From Tritrichomonas musculus (Eukaryota; Parabasalia; Tritrichomonadida; Tritrichomonadidae): 64,000 nt of DNA. Of this stretch, positions 21,701 through 30,017 are shown piece by piece; the stretch's first letter is position 1, and the number at the start of each line of letters is the position of its first letter. Location: the NCBI GenBank assembly GCA_039105265.1, contig JAPFFF010000009.1, positions 4,216,001 to 4,280,000 on the forward strand, read 5' to 3'. Position numbers and translations under genes: made by a program. The notes under the pieces are model-generated. The model was not told the origin of the DNA. It worked only from the letters and a program-made list of their open reading frames with translations, and did no database searches.

Positions 21701-21992
21701 TAATTTAGATTTGAATTCTTATTCAAAAATTAATATTCAGAATAATGCTATCGTTTTTAGATATTTATCAATAATCCCAAAATCTTTTCCTCAACAATTC
21801 TTTTTATGTGCAACTGATCTCGGAATTCAATCTGTTCAATCACCTCAAAAAACAGATATTCCTTCTCAGCATGAACTCCAGAAAATTCAAAATGCTGGAT
21901 ACGATTCTTTTATTTTTAACCATAATGGAATTGAGAATATTATGATTTTTAGTCCATCGAGAATAGTTCCTTTGTATTATATTTCTGTTTGA
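15741..21992 (+). CDS. Giant LRR plus coiled-coil protein
   Basis: The start is the ATG at 15741 (the preceding in-frame TTG at 15732 is less likely); 2083 residues. Residues about 45-380 are SDS22-like leucine-rich repeats (LKFLNISSNKISKIQN, LVLLDLSRNKITKLEN). An Asn- and Asp/Glu-rich linker (390-470) leads into a long coiled coil (about 480-1400) and a second helical stretch to about 1500. Three identical 14-residue units (NQELSNKVSQKEIE type, 42 bp each) lie near 18690-18805, and diverged 28-residue units follow to about 19260. Residues 1500-1930 are basic and Ser/Asn-rich. The last 150 residues are globular and hydrophobic, ending AGYDSFIF and IMIFSPSRIVPLYYISV, which recalls the final strands of a PARP-like fold. 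The overall design suggests a cytoskeletal scaffold. Function not known. Confidence 0.85.
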   Translation: MLPSYIPSETSMYSIRQEEFADLAEQNINATSEISDFNLSRDIQVLKLQKNNITTIGDTITKFRSLKFLNISSNKISKIQNVSTFSNLVLLDLSRNKITKLENLENNVKLKRLLVSRNLIQGINLKTPLKSLVLLDIHKNPIKQVNFGKVFPNLIQLYIDECLLKSLKGINTFANLKHFKCRKNAIDDSSSVVLSHPSIEDIDISDNKMKTLVPFLNLTTLTILNIKGNPLTDESFQIPKSLQDQKFLAKIPHLKTLIISNTEIRSVSLIFELFPNIENVDISYSQVSNLDDVTQFVKLAKHLKYLDLLGNPLTKDLYPDDFIKKKDGYDSISKFDLQYPKNAEKRIIYRQEILQCTDGNLETLDRIKTAEEYKISPKCSSLASSSQEFDETINNNSNNNNTSKHDRPNKVKNKTANDDDYEYVYDEEEENKKFFPSHDESADDELEDSQEELDDISSTIKEKATFNEKQIQTSDDLIDQLFKDKYKSELDKNSKVTDNENDKQLKEELKKKDASIQKLENDNQKLNSKIDELKKVRNHLSEQLKIANDNVNEFNQNGQLKDDAISERDKQINELKEKVTSLNDTIKSFDEKYSEINDSLEKEQKDNQNLKSEISKEKEESKKIHNLLSDYKMKISTLQSVIETKDANIEEMNQVQQKQLESIRKMSNENQKIINDFKLKSNEYENKLKEENENIEKLNNQLKDKESLIEDLKKNTNDSELQEINDKLQKQISLNEEKENQIQLLNSTEIKLNHEIEKLKESLTSKDDEHQKDLNKLKKNIEIRENEANELQSQIDGKIQEIQKLNKNLADQNDQILDLKYSLSQKDKEIGQLKVINDTIGSQSDSKFSDLNNQLSSLLKEKEETSEKLRSLEKSIQILKDENNNLLQTVDKDKEEQEKLKDQIKLLDQDKSELNKQIEELKSKINLLNANESEKEKEMSEKIEQYENQIKSNQDEHKSKENDILSLQSQLNELQEKLKKANDENQELSNKVSQKEIENQELSNKVSQKEIENQELSNKVSQKETELNEISSSIAQRESETNEKDQAKSLNQKEETIQELTNQYEQKEKENQELSKNLNQKEEAIEELTNNMSQKEEKIQELSSNLNQKEKENQEISKSLTQKDEKIQELSSNLNQKEKENQELTKNLTEKDGKIQELTNNLNQKEKENQELASTLNSKSEELKTIQASCDGKVSEYEQKMNELKSQNDKLKEEIEKISSMHNNGKQENQESSKNDEIIQQLKKEMEEKSSTLNQAQKENDELRRKFSENESRFKSILNSNTEKITKKKEEMTKNIDTSIFLTIANKLKENEKAIQKIASKVSSLLYKIKKLNNDVNDKEKVIHSLSSEKEKILESTNNKIDELSRSLSQKNKENESLSIKIKSLQKNESLSPSKSGDDNSNEYLKRIHRLNCLVNHLRSQIPDNTENQSKQVDHLKSKNSDNTENQRKQADLLRSQIFGNEESQQIQNHSNLLQVKSQLSKMRINLNDLKENFEIENMMKVFKMTKKRLLHEIKQRGSNVQAKEKKKDKKEHSKKKKTVDTLVQTKITSSKFDISEKLYLYDKKSLHLLVHNKTKDIYRHLKSSENNNNNANEIIPSSMIEKFLLSFERHNQAIVDQLAFLRETIRTTGTFAYTNQSPNINTNNNQSIDKLIRLVGEVLQDNKKIQSEIFSMNSNNKLNDNDSNRKSSRLIQKSNTKINDQTLSINDLNSDSEVDFLNVTDEAKSSHSSKKQISSHTIESKNKQSKENSHSSKHSKSQSPRKIAKTNNKKESEKTSSIIISDKKRSSFNEHGNIIYHENPKNNKKFEIIKANVNTENSRNYNTEVSDFLYDDGRSFKNNEISEIKKKKKNKTPKHSNLYVDDLINDSIQKVQYPSHLNPHISVNSPDSKFKTPNGSYSMLNHDFLNIEDCESVILNEASVKKNDLELNENSTEYKSVRFWLCVSLRKDIIMRSIIKINTSDEFSRFKSKYKAVHPIIVLLPVEKKSNLDLNSYSKINIQNNAIVFRYLSIIPKSFPQQFFLCATDLGIQSVQSPQKTDIPSQHELQKIQNAGYDSFIFNHNGIENIMIFSPSRIVPLYYISV
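18690..19260 (+). repeat. 42-bp and 84-bp tandem repeats inside the coiled coil
   Basis: Three near-perfect 42-bp copies near 18690-18805 encode NQELSNKVSQKEIE units. They grade into diverged 84-bp units built on IQELSSNLNQKEKENQE. The nucleotide-level near-identity of the 42-bp copies points to recent slippage or unequal exchange. Confidence 0.85.
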
Positions 21993-22395
21993 AATCAAAT
22001 ATTTTTCAGTTCCTTTTTTTTTTTTTTACCATGTTATTATTTTGTTTTTTAAAATATATTATTATTGAATTTCTTTCTTTTCTTTTTTTATGATTATATT
22101 ATCATATTCAACATATATTTTCTAGTAGTGTAATGGTGAATACCCAAACTTTTTAAAGCAAGGCATATAAATAACCTTACTCTGCTTAAATAAGAGTTAA
22201 AATAGTAAATAGTCTCATTTGGTAATTACCAAATAATAATATTTTTTTTTGTAGACAACAAAGATCAATGTCTATAACAAAAATATTCATAGAAGTTTTC
22301 GAACACTTTTTTGGCGATCTTAAGATCTAAAGTTAATTGAAATTTACAACTAAAATAAATAAAAAGAATAAAAGATTGATCATTTATTAAAATAA
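21993..22395. other. Convergent intergenic region
   Basis: Spacer of about 400 bp between the 3' ends of two large genes. Only AT-rich sequence is seen. Confidence 0.6.
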
Positions 22396-25300
22396 TCATA
22401 GTCTTCCATACTTATCGACTAAGTAGCGTAATTTCCCAGTAAATTCGCTGTCATTGAGAATATCTTCTAGTTTGTAAGGGAATCGGTATTGCCATCGTTC
22501 GCCTTGCTCAGGTCTATGAACGCATTCATCATTTGGATACTGTCTCCTGAATTTTCCAACCATTGAAACGAGATCTTGAAGCATGAATGTGCACCACATT
22601 GAGCGGCATGCCAAATATTTGGAAACAATTAACTCCAAAATCCAAGGCTCGCATGTTTTAGGAGGTGGGTGAGATGCAAGGTCTTCTGAAATGTAAGGTT
22701 GTCTTTCCTCATCTATTGGGTCAGTGCAAAAGTATGCATCGTCATCAAGATAATTGTAAATTCCATGTTTGCCGACAGGAGTACTTGGATGTCCGCTATC
22801 ATTGTTGTTATTGTTGTTGTTTTGATTATTATCTGCATGAGATGGATTATGCTTATCGTTTTCATCGCGTGCTTGATTCTCAGGAGAATTCTTCTTTGAT
22901 TTCGAAACTATTTCGTTTTGCCAGAAATCAAAGGTTGAGGCTCGATTATTTTCCCACCAACTTCTTAAGCAGTCTTCTGTAACCGGAGTTGGGACACATT
23001 GGCTCAAATAATCAATATCTTCTGACTTCAACAAAGATTGATTCTTTTGATTCGCTGTTTTATTACTATTTGGTGATTTGTGAATTGAATCGTAATAAGC
23101 TGACCAATGAGACATGCTAATATGTTCATTATTGTTATGTCTGGTTGTAAATGGATTTGCCTTTTGCTTTATCCTGTTTTCTCTCTCAATCTGGAAGATA
23201 TTAGGCCTATTTCGGGGATAGCGAGGAACATTATATTTGATTATTTGTTGATTTTCTAATTCGCGTTCGAAAGCAGCACTAATTTCGTTGAAATCGTTGG
23301 AGAAAAGTAGCATTGAACTGCTTTCGTTGAGAACTTTGAATTTAGATCTGGCTTCATGAATCCAGGCTTCTGTGTTTCTAGAACCGAAGAAATAGTCATT
23401 AGAAGCAATGAGAAGTTTTTGACGCATTTCTTTATCTAATTCGAGCCAACTTGTTGATGGAAAGACGCGAGAGCCGCTGATGCTAAATGTCGTTCTAGGA
23501 GTGCAGCCCATCACATTCCTATTTTTCTTATGAATGCTGCTTCCATTTGAACTCGAATTCGAGTGATTGTTCTTGAGGCTTCCATCATTGCTATTGCCGT
23601 TATTGCTGTATGTAAAATTGTTTCCACGATTGGGAGCTGAGTTTAATGATTCGACGCGCTCAATAGTTAATTCAGCTCTTATATGAAACCTATCGCTTTG
23701 ATCATTTGTATTATTAGTATTATTATCGTTGTATTGGTTGTCTCTTTCGAGATCTTCATTGTGAATTTTGATTTCATCATGTTCTTCGTTTTCATTGTCA
23801 CTAGTTGGTGTCTCCCTAACTAGAATAACATTAGATAGAAGTTGGAATAGGGCAGTTCGATAATGGTCACGTCTTCCTTCGTCAAAAATTGTAGATTTAA
23901 GAATATTGTTGATTTTTTCTTCTGTATTGCATCTTTCTTGAAATTCGTAATAATCATCTCTTTCATCAATATGAAGAGGTGTAAAGAATTCATTAGCAAT
24001 ACGTGTTGCTTCATTATCGAATTTATTCTTCAAAAGATGAAAACGAATATAAGGTTTAACAAGTCTTTCGATTGTGAGTCCATTCATATTGATTGTAGAT
24101 GGAGCATTTTGTTGATTACTGTTGGCGGTGTTTTTAGTGAGAATTCCATATAAAGCAGCCAATTCAACTTGTGTAAACGGTTTGGATGGACTGAAGTATC
24201 CATTAACTGAACGATAAGAGCCATTAGGAATAACCCAATTTCTAAAGAAGCTTAAAACATTATCAATTTCAACTGCATCAAACAAAGATGACATTCTCTT
24301 CATTCTCAATCTCCACCATTTGGCAGCTAAAGGAAGATTTTCATCTTCATCATCATCGACTGCATCGTCCTTAATAGTACTTTTGCTTTTGCTGGTAGTA
24401 TTGGTTTTATCACGATCACTTGTAACTTGTGTAGCTTTTTGCATTGATGGGTATTTATTTCCATATTTCATGTATTGAGATCTTTTTGTTGCGGATGATG
24501 ATTGCTGTGAAGATGGTGTTGAAGAGGGATCAGAAGAAACAGTTAACAAGATTTGGCTTGAAGAAACTAATTGTTCTTTATTTGATAATTTGGCTTGTGT
24601 TGTCCAATCCTTAATAACTGGGACATTAAAGTTTTGTCCTTCTATGCATCTCATATCGGGTGGTGATCCGGAAACGCTATTGAAGTCAAACATCCTTCTG
24701 AATGCCCAGCAATCAGATGAATTAAACGGAACGAAATATGGCATTTCTATCTTTAATGCAATAGAGTAAGTTGATGCATATTCTTTAGCTGATTTCATTT
24801 GACGATCGCATACATATTGCAGCCATAAAGTAAATAAGATATCTTCTTCTTCACGATATGTTTCATACAATTCATCAATGTCTTCTTTCGATCCAATAAA
24901 TCCTTCATCAGTTCTTTCAAATTGATTAAGTCTATTTGAGTGATGATAAATATTATTGTTCCATTTAGTAAAATCAGATGTGTCATATTTGTCTCTTAAG
25001 TAACAAAAGACAGAATATTCTTTCAACCAAGCTTCGTTTTCATTTGTAAAGTTGATGAAATCTTTATCACGAGTTAAATCATATTGATCATCTCTATTTT
25101 GAACAATTTTGTGGAAAATCTTCTTAAGCAATTGTATCTTAAATCGGAGTACTGAAGGATAATCAACTTTCCCATTTCTTTCGAACATACAACGATGATG
25201 TATGATTTCATTTTGAATTTCAGAGAATAATGAAATAGCTTTATCTTGAGTCTCTTGATAAATCTTATAAAAAGAATTGTCATTGCCATAAGAACTTTCT

Positions 25301-27285
25301 GCTGAAGCTCGATGATGTTTTTCTAAAGATGAAGTTTTTGATGCAATCTCTAATTCTTCATTAAGAACATCTTGTAAGTTGATATACACAGGATTTAAGG
25401 CAAAAACAGATACTATATTATAAGGGTTTGATCCTGCCCAAATTTCTAATTCAGTATCATTGATGCCTGAGTCGTTTCCTTGTTGATCGTTGAAAGAAGT
25501 CATTGAAGTGGAGGATGGAAAACGATTACTTGGACCATCTCTCAAAGGTGTTCTTTCAGCACTGAGTCCTCGTGAAATTCCTTGAAAACGATTGAATTGA
25601 AAATTGTTGCTAGATGAAACATTAGTAACAGATGCATTATGAGCTCCTTGATAATGGCCAAATGAAGAAGATGAATGAATGCTATTTGATGTTGACATTT
25701 CATTTTCTATTCCAGCAATAGCAGACATTGGAACTCTCATTGTATCGTTGATTGGCATGAGTTGGATCATTGAGCATCCCGTTGCTCGGCAAATATCAAC
25801 TGCAAGTTTTATATCCGAGTATTCGCCAATTCCGCATGAGTTACTAGATTTTAACGAGAAAAGAGGAACACTGATAGTAACACCTCTGAATAACTTGTTT
25901 ACATGTGGGGATATATACCAGTCATTAATGGCTATCGTAGAAGGAAAATCTGTATCAATCGAAGTGTTAGAAATGCCATAGCAATAACGATTTTCAGAGT
26001 TTTCCCAAATAAATCGATTAGCATTGTCGCCATTACTGTATTTTGTGTCTTCAATAACGTATTTGTATGAAAATTTAGAGTTTTGCCGACTAACTAATAT
26101 TGAAGCAGTCCAATATGGAAAATGTATGTCAGACATTTTGAGCCCTTGGATTGGATTCCAATTTCCTAGTTCTGGAATGCTTCCAACAATTATCAATCGT
26201 TGTCTTTTCTGGATGAATGAACAATTAACAGTAAAAGTTAATAAAACATGGCCAGGTTTAACAATGTTTTCTTGATATAACTGTAATTCAAGACATGAAT
26301 TCTTCTTAATGGTTGATTTTGGCTTATTACTCTTTTGAGTCGAATAAATTGATTCACGGCTTGGGCCTCGTTTGTTAATGACATTAACAAATGCACTACG
26401 TGAAAAAATGTTTATTACATTATCAGTGTATCTAAATGTGTCGCATACTTCAATGTAAGAGGGAGAAGATGAGGAATGGTCAAAACAAAGAAGAATTCTG
26501 TGATTGTCTTCTGGTTCCCACTGTATATCGTCGGAACTTGATGATAAGAAGTATTTATATTCAATAAGCCTTCTTCGAGATAATAACGAATTATTGGGAG
26601 TTGAACTCAGTTGAGATTTTGGTTGCCCTTTGTCATTTCCTTTGTTTTCTTCTGTTTTATTTTCTTGATTTTCTGCTATATTCTCAAAAAAATTCAAAAT
26701 TGGGAATTTAACGTCAGCAACCCAATATTCTGAAGTTCCATCATTAACATAGGATAAAGGCCTTGATTCACTTAGCTTCCAATTTCCAAGTTCGTTGCAA
26801 TTTCCAGAAATAAAAATTTCGGTTCCGAAATCAACATGTTTGTTGATTTTAAAACGTACCAAAGGGCAATCACTAGCTGCATTTATCAATCCTTCTGTAT
26901 CATAAAGTTTAATATGTTTAATATTATTAGAACTTTGATTTTGGCCTTGACTCGAATCATTCATATAAAAATTGGCAGGGAAATGGCGAATGGAGGCAGC
27001 TTCTGGAAATATTTGACCGAATTCTGGTTTAAATGCATACGAATACCATGCTTCGGTATCATTATCTGATGAATTATTTTTCAGATGTGCTGTGTTATTC
27101 GAAAATAATATTTCGGCAATAAAGTTATATGATGTACTTTCGTTTTCGCTAAATTCTTCAATTTGAACCATTTCCACACCATTTTCCGGATTGCCACCAC
27201 CAAGTTCAGGTGGAGAGCCATATATAACTGGTTTGAAAGTAGTCAGATGCTTAGATTTAAAATGGAATGTAATAAGAGCAGACAT
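22396..27285 (-). CDS. DPE2-like GH77 4-alpha-glucanotransferase homologue with CBM20 domains, probably inactive
   Basis: A 1629-residue protein (plant DPE2 is about 950) starting at ATG 27285. Residues about 1-130, 138-290 and 345-465 are starch-binding CBM20-like modules (ISGNCNELGNWKLSESRPL; GSIPELGNWNPIQGLKMS). The GH77 domain starts near 468 (GVTISVPLFSLKSSNSCGIG) and runs to the end, with long Ser/Asn insertions. Conserved scaffold stretches are present: SNPYNIVSVFALNPVYIN, FDFNSVSGSPPD, WWRLRMKRMSSLFDAVEIDN, LSFFRNWVIP and LRSWWENN. The catalytic motifs are changed. The family's (R)IDH reads EIDN: nucleophile Asp1008 is kept but the invariant Arg is Glu1006. The acid/base Glu of (G/A)EDLG is Asn1330 (SNDFN). 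The stabilising His-Asp pair before LRxWW is Val1435-Thr1436. So it probably binds glycogen without transferring glucans. The frame is open throughout, which argues for selection on a non-catalytic role. Confidence 0.88.
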   Translation of the reverse strand: MSALITFHFKSKHLTTFKPVIYGSPPELGGGNPENGVEMVQIEEFSENESTSYNFIAEILFSNNTAHLKNNSSDNDTEAWYSYAFKPEFGQIFPEAASIRHFPANFYMNDSSQGQNQSSNNIKHIKLYDTEGLINAASDCPLVRFKINKHVDFGTEIFISGNCNELGNWKLSESRPLSYVNDGTSEYWVADVKFPILNFFENIAENQENKTEENKGNDKGQPKSQLSSTPNNSLLSRRRLIEYKYFLSSSSDDIQWEPEDNHRILLCFDHSSSSPSYIEVCDTFRYTDNVINIFSRSAFVNVINKRGPSRESIYSTQKSNKPKSTIKKNSCLELQLYQENIVKPGHVLLTFTVNCSFIQKRQRLIIVGSIPELGNWNPIQGLKMSDIHFPYWTASILVSRQNSKFSYKYVIEDTKYSNGDNANRFIWENSENRYCYGISNTSIDTDFPSTIAINDWYISPHVNKLFRGVTISVPLFSLKSSNSCGIGEYSDIKLAVDICRATGCSMIQLMPINDTMRVPMSAIAGIENEMSTSNSIHSSSSFGHYQGAHNASVTNVSSSNNFQFNRFQGISRGLSAERTPLRDGPSNRFPSSTSMTSFNDQQGNDSGINDTELEIWAGSNPYNIVSVFALNPVYINLQDVLNEELEIASKTSSLEKHHRASAESSYGNDNSFYKIYQETQDKAISLFSEIQNEIIHHRCMFERNGKVDYPSVLRFKIQLLKKIFHKIVQNRDDQYDLTRDKDFINFTNENEAWLKEYSVFCYLRDKYDTSDFTKWNNNIYHHSNRLNQFERTDEGFIGSKEDIDELYETYREEEDILFTLWLQYVCDRQMKSAKEYASTYSIALKIEMPYFVPFNSSDCWAFRRMFDFNSVSGSPPDMRCIEGQNFNVPVIKDWTTQAKLSNKEQLVSSSQILLTVSSDPSSTPSSQQSSSATKRSQYMKYGNKYPSMQKATQVTSDRDKTNTTSKSKSTIKDDAVDDDEDENLPLAAKWWRLRMKRMSSLFDAVEIDNVLSFFRNWVIPNGSYRSVNGYFSPSKPFTQVELAALYGILTKNTANSNQQNAPSTINMNGLTIERLVKPYIRFHLLKNKFDNEATRIANEFFTPLHIDERDDYYEFQERCNTEEKINNILKSTIFDEGRRDHYRTALFQLLSNVILVRETPTSDNENEEHDEIKIHNEDLERDNQYNDNNTNNTNDQSDRFHIRAELTIERVESLNSAPNRGNNFTYSNNGNSNDGSLKNNHSNSSSNGSSIHKKNRNVMGCTPRTTFSISGSRVFPSTSWLELDKEMRQKLLIASNDYFFGSRNTEAWIHEARSKFKVLNESSSMLLFSNDFNEISAAFERELENQQIIKYNVPRYPRNRPNIFQIERENRIKQKANPFTTRHNNNEHISMSHWSAYYDSIHKSPNSNKTANQKNQSLLKSEDIDYLSQCVPTPVTEDCLRSWWENNRASTFDFWQNEIVSKSKKNSPENQARDENDKHNPSHADNNQNNNNNNNDSGHPSTPVGKHGIYNYLDDDAYFCTDPIDEERQPYISEDLASHPPPKTCEPWILELIVSKYLACRSMWCTFMLQDLVSMVGKFRRQYPNDECVHRPEQGERWQYRFPYKLEDILNDSEFTGKLRYLVDKYGRL

Positions 27286-28600
27286 TTGTATTTTTTATCA
27301 CAATTATTATTTCATTACAAAATCAAAAAGTCTATGGAGATGAATTATAATTCAAAAAGTTAGAACGATTATGTGGTATTATCAGTCCTTCTGAAAATAA
27401 AAATATCATCCATTGAAATTTAAATGGAATACCCTGTTTTACAATCGAGGTTCTCAATTTTCTGGGGATGATTTCTGAGTTATTGAAATTTTTTGAATAA
27501 AATCTTTCAAATATAAATTTTCACCAAAGAATTTTATGTTAAAAAAGGAATTATTATTGTTTTATAATCTTTAATTATCTTATATTATAATCCAAAACAT
27601 ATGAAAACTCCAATAAAATACCAAAATTAAGACATGTGAATTAAAATAACTGCCATGGCCATACTTATTTAGAGGAAAACATCTTTTCTGCTATAGATAA
27701 AAGCAAAATTCAAACTATATCTCAGAAGCAAACTATTTACAAGGACAAATGGAGATGAGAACATACATCAGAACCAAAAATGATGAAAATCTAGATATTG
27801 ATCAAAACAAAACTTCGGTAAAATGATGATGAAAATTCTAAATAAATGCAAAAGAATATAATTGCCAAGTGAAGAAAGGAACCCGATAAAATATATTTTA
27901 TAGAATGTTGTGAATATTATAAAAAGCATAATTAATAAATCTAACTCACTTTTTTAATATGATTTTTTTTATTTTGACACTCTACTAAAATGATCCAATT
28001 TTAATATACTTTTAAATGAAAGAGTGGAAAATGCTTTTTGTAAATAACCATAGCACAAGCTTAATAACTTAAAAAATAGTGACTATTTAATAGTCTGAAA
28101 TGGTAAGATTAAAATATAACAAAAAACATTTTTTGCGAGATAAATGAACATTTATAAAACACATATGGTTAATAAAACAATTCTTCACTTGAAATTAGCA
28201 AATACGCAATAGCTTTTCCAAAAAAGTTGAAATAAATAAAAATTTTTGAACTTTTTAACTTTTTGAATAGCCTTGATTGGCTCACTAAATTTCTAGGCTT
28301 TTGTGTCCGAAATTTTTTTTCTCAAAAAGTTTCGAAAAATGTCCGAAAAGTATCCAAATTGGAAATTTTTGGATACTTTTTTTAACTTTTTGAATATAAA
28401 AAATTTCGGACACAAAAGCCTAGCTAAATTTTAAGTTATACAACGATTTTGTTTCTTTCATTGATCATAAAAAACTTTAAACGAAGTTCTTTGATTAATT
28501 CTTTATGCATAATATTTTCAATTAATATAAATTTTATTTTTTTTAAAACTTTAAAAACAAGAAACAGTGATTGTGAAATAATCTTTTATAAAAAAAAAAA
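27286..28600. other. Intergenic, with long palindrome
   Basis: No supported gene in 1.3 kb. The distinct structure is the palindrome at 28293-28423. Confidence 0.6.
28293..28423. repeat. Nested palindrome (fold-back), 131 bp
   Basis: Outer arms of about 26 bp match perfectly (28293-28318 and 28398-28423; core CTAGGCTTTTGTGTCCGAAA). A second inverted pair lies inside (AAAAGTATCC at 28347-28356 against GGATACTTTT at 28371-28380). Fold-back mobile elements and MITEs have this form. No target duplication was identified. Confidence 0.8.
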
Positions 28601-29249
28601 CTTAATGTATAACCTCGATGTCAGAGCTGTTGGTGATGATTTCATGTGTTGCTATCATAAATGATAACGCACCACCAATAACAATGAATGAAATATAATT
28701 TATTGATATCATAAATGAAACGATTACATGATCCAATCGATTACACACCAATACCAAAAGAATACGAGCGAATCGAATTAATTTATTTTCAACCATTGAG
28801 TGTTCCGTTGAAACGAGAAGATAAAACATTGAGTCCACAAATGAAAAAATTGAAAGAAGAAACAAAAATAAAAATGTTCACTGATGAAACTTTCAATATT
28901 GATGAGTATATAATAGATGAATGTTGTGATGGCAGAGCATATAGATTGATTTATAACCCAATCAAAAATAATAAATGATTTTTTTATTGATGACTAAAAT
29001 GACTGAAATTGATTTCACCAATTATAAACAGACACCTATTATTTAATCAATGACAAAATCAAAGTCTATTGAAAATCTACAATTGACAGAACATAAACCA
29101 CAAGCTGAAACAAAGCAAGGAAGGAAAAGCAAATACGATAATGATGAAGAGAGAAAGGAAGCAAAGAAGAGACAACAGAAAGAATATCGTCAACGTAAAA
29201 AAAATGAATTGATTGAAATGAAGAAACAAATTGAAGAACATAAATAAAT

Positions 29250-30008
29250 TTATTTACTTATGATATCTCCAACGTTTGCATCAGTTGATGGTTTGATTTT
29301 GATTGTGATGAATAACCGACTCATTAGTTTAATTGGCTGATACATAAAATCAACGAGACGCATTTCAAGATATTTTAATGAATCGCTATTAGTTTTTATT
29401 TTTATTGGCTTGGTCTGGTCATAGTTAACAATGAGTGGAGCTTGATTTAAAATCATAGAATCAATGTTTGCAATAACTGATGGTGTGTATTCCTTTTCAC
29501 CAATTGAACTATAAGCTGGCTGACCCTGTAGTGATACAAGATATAATTTATTTGCATAATTTAAAACTGGTAAATCATGAATTATGTATGGTGTGTTATT
29601 TTTGATTTCAATTGGTAGTGTAGTGTTATATAGTCCAGTTAATAGTTGTATTCGATGACTGATAGATTTAATGATGATATCTTTTGTTGAAAGCATGGTT
29701 ATTGTATTGTCAGCGTTTACACTAAATGTTATAATAATGACACATTCATCATTTTTCATTTGTGTTGAATTCATTTTTTTAATTAATTCTTTGATTTCAT
29801 ATGAATATTTATTTTCAAATGTTATTTTTATTAATTGTTTTTCATCATCGATGAATTCAAAAGTGTCATCAGTCGTTGAATATAAAATATTTGACATTGT
29901 GTTAATGGATGAAATATAATATTTGATAAAACTACATTTCCTTGGAATGTAAATGTTTAATGACATAGTACTATAATTAGACGGTTTCGAATGAACAGAA
30001 TATAACAT
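29250..30008 (-). CDS. Polinton structural protein, possibly minor capsid
   Basis: A 252-residue frame within the Polinton piece. It is beta-rich, with no signal peptide or membrane helix, and has the size of Polinton minor (single jelly-roll) capsid proteins. The assignment rests on context and general composition, so it is tentative. It lies back to back with the 612-residue frame, 9 bp apart, implying a shared divergent promoter. Confidence 0.4.
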   Translation of the reverse strand: MLYSVHSKPSNYSTMSLNIYIPRKCSFIKYYISSINTMSNILYSTTDDTFEFIDDEKQLIKITFENKYSYEIKELIKKMNSTQMKNDECVIIITFSVNADNTITMLSTKDIIIKSISHRIQLLTGLYNTTLPIEIKNNTPYIIHDLPVLNYANKLYLVSLQGQPAYSSIGEKEYTPSVIANIDSMILNQAPLIVNYDQTKPIKIKTNSDSLKYLEMRLVDFMYQPIKLMSRLFITIKIKPSTDANVGDIISK

Positions 30009-30017
30009 AATTTAATA

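Noticed and set aside
28602-28865. An 87-residue minus-strand frame with a hydrophobic segment
   Set aside because: It mostly overlaps the opposite plus-strand frame; only a 36-residue hydrophobic part looks plausible, which is too little to call.
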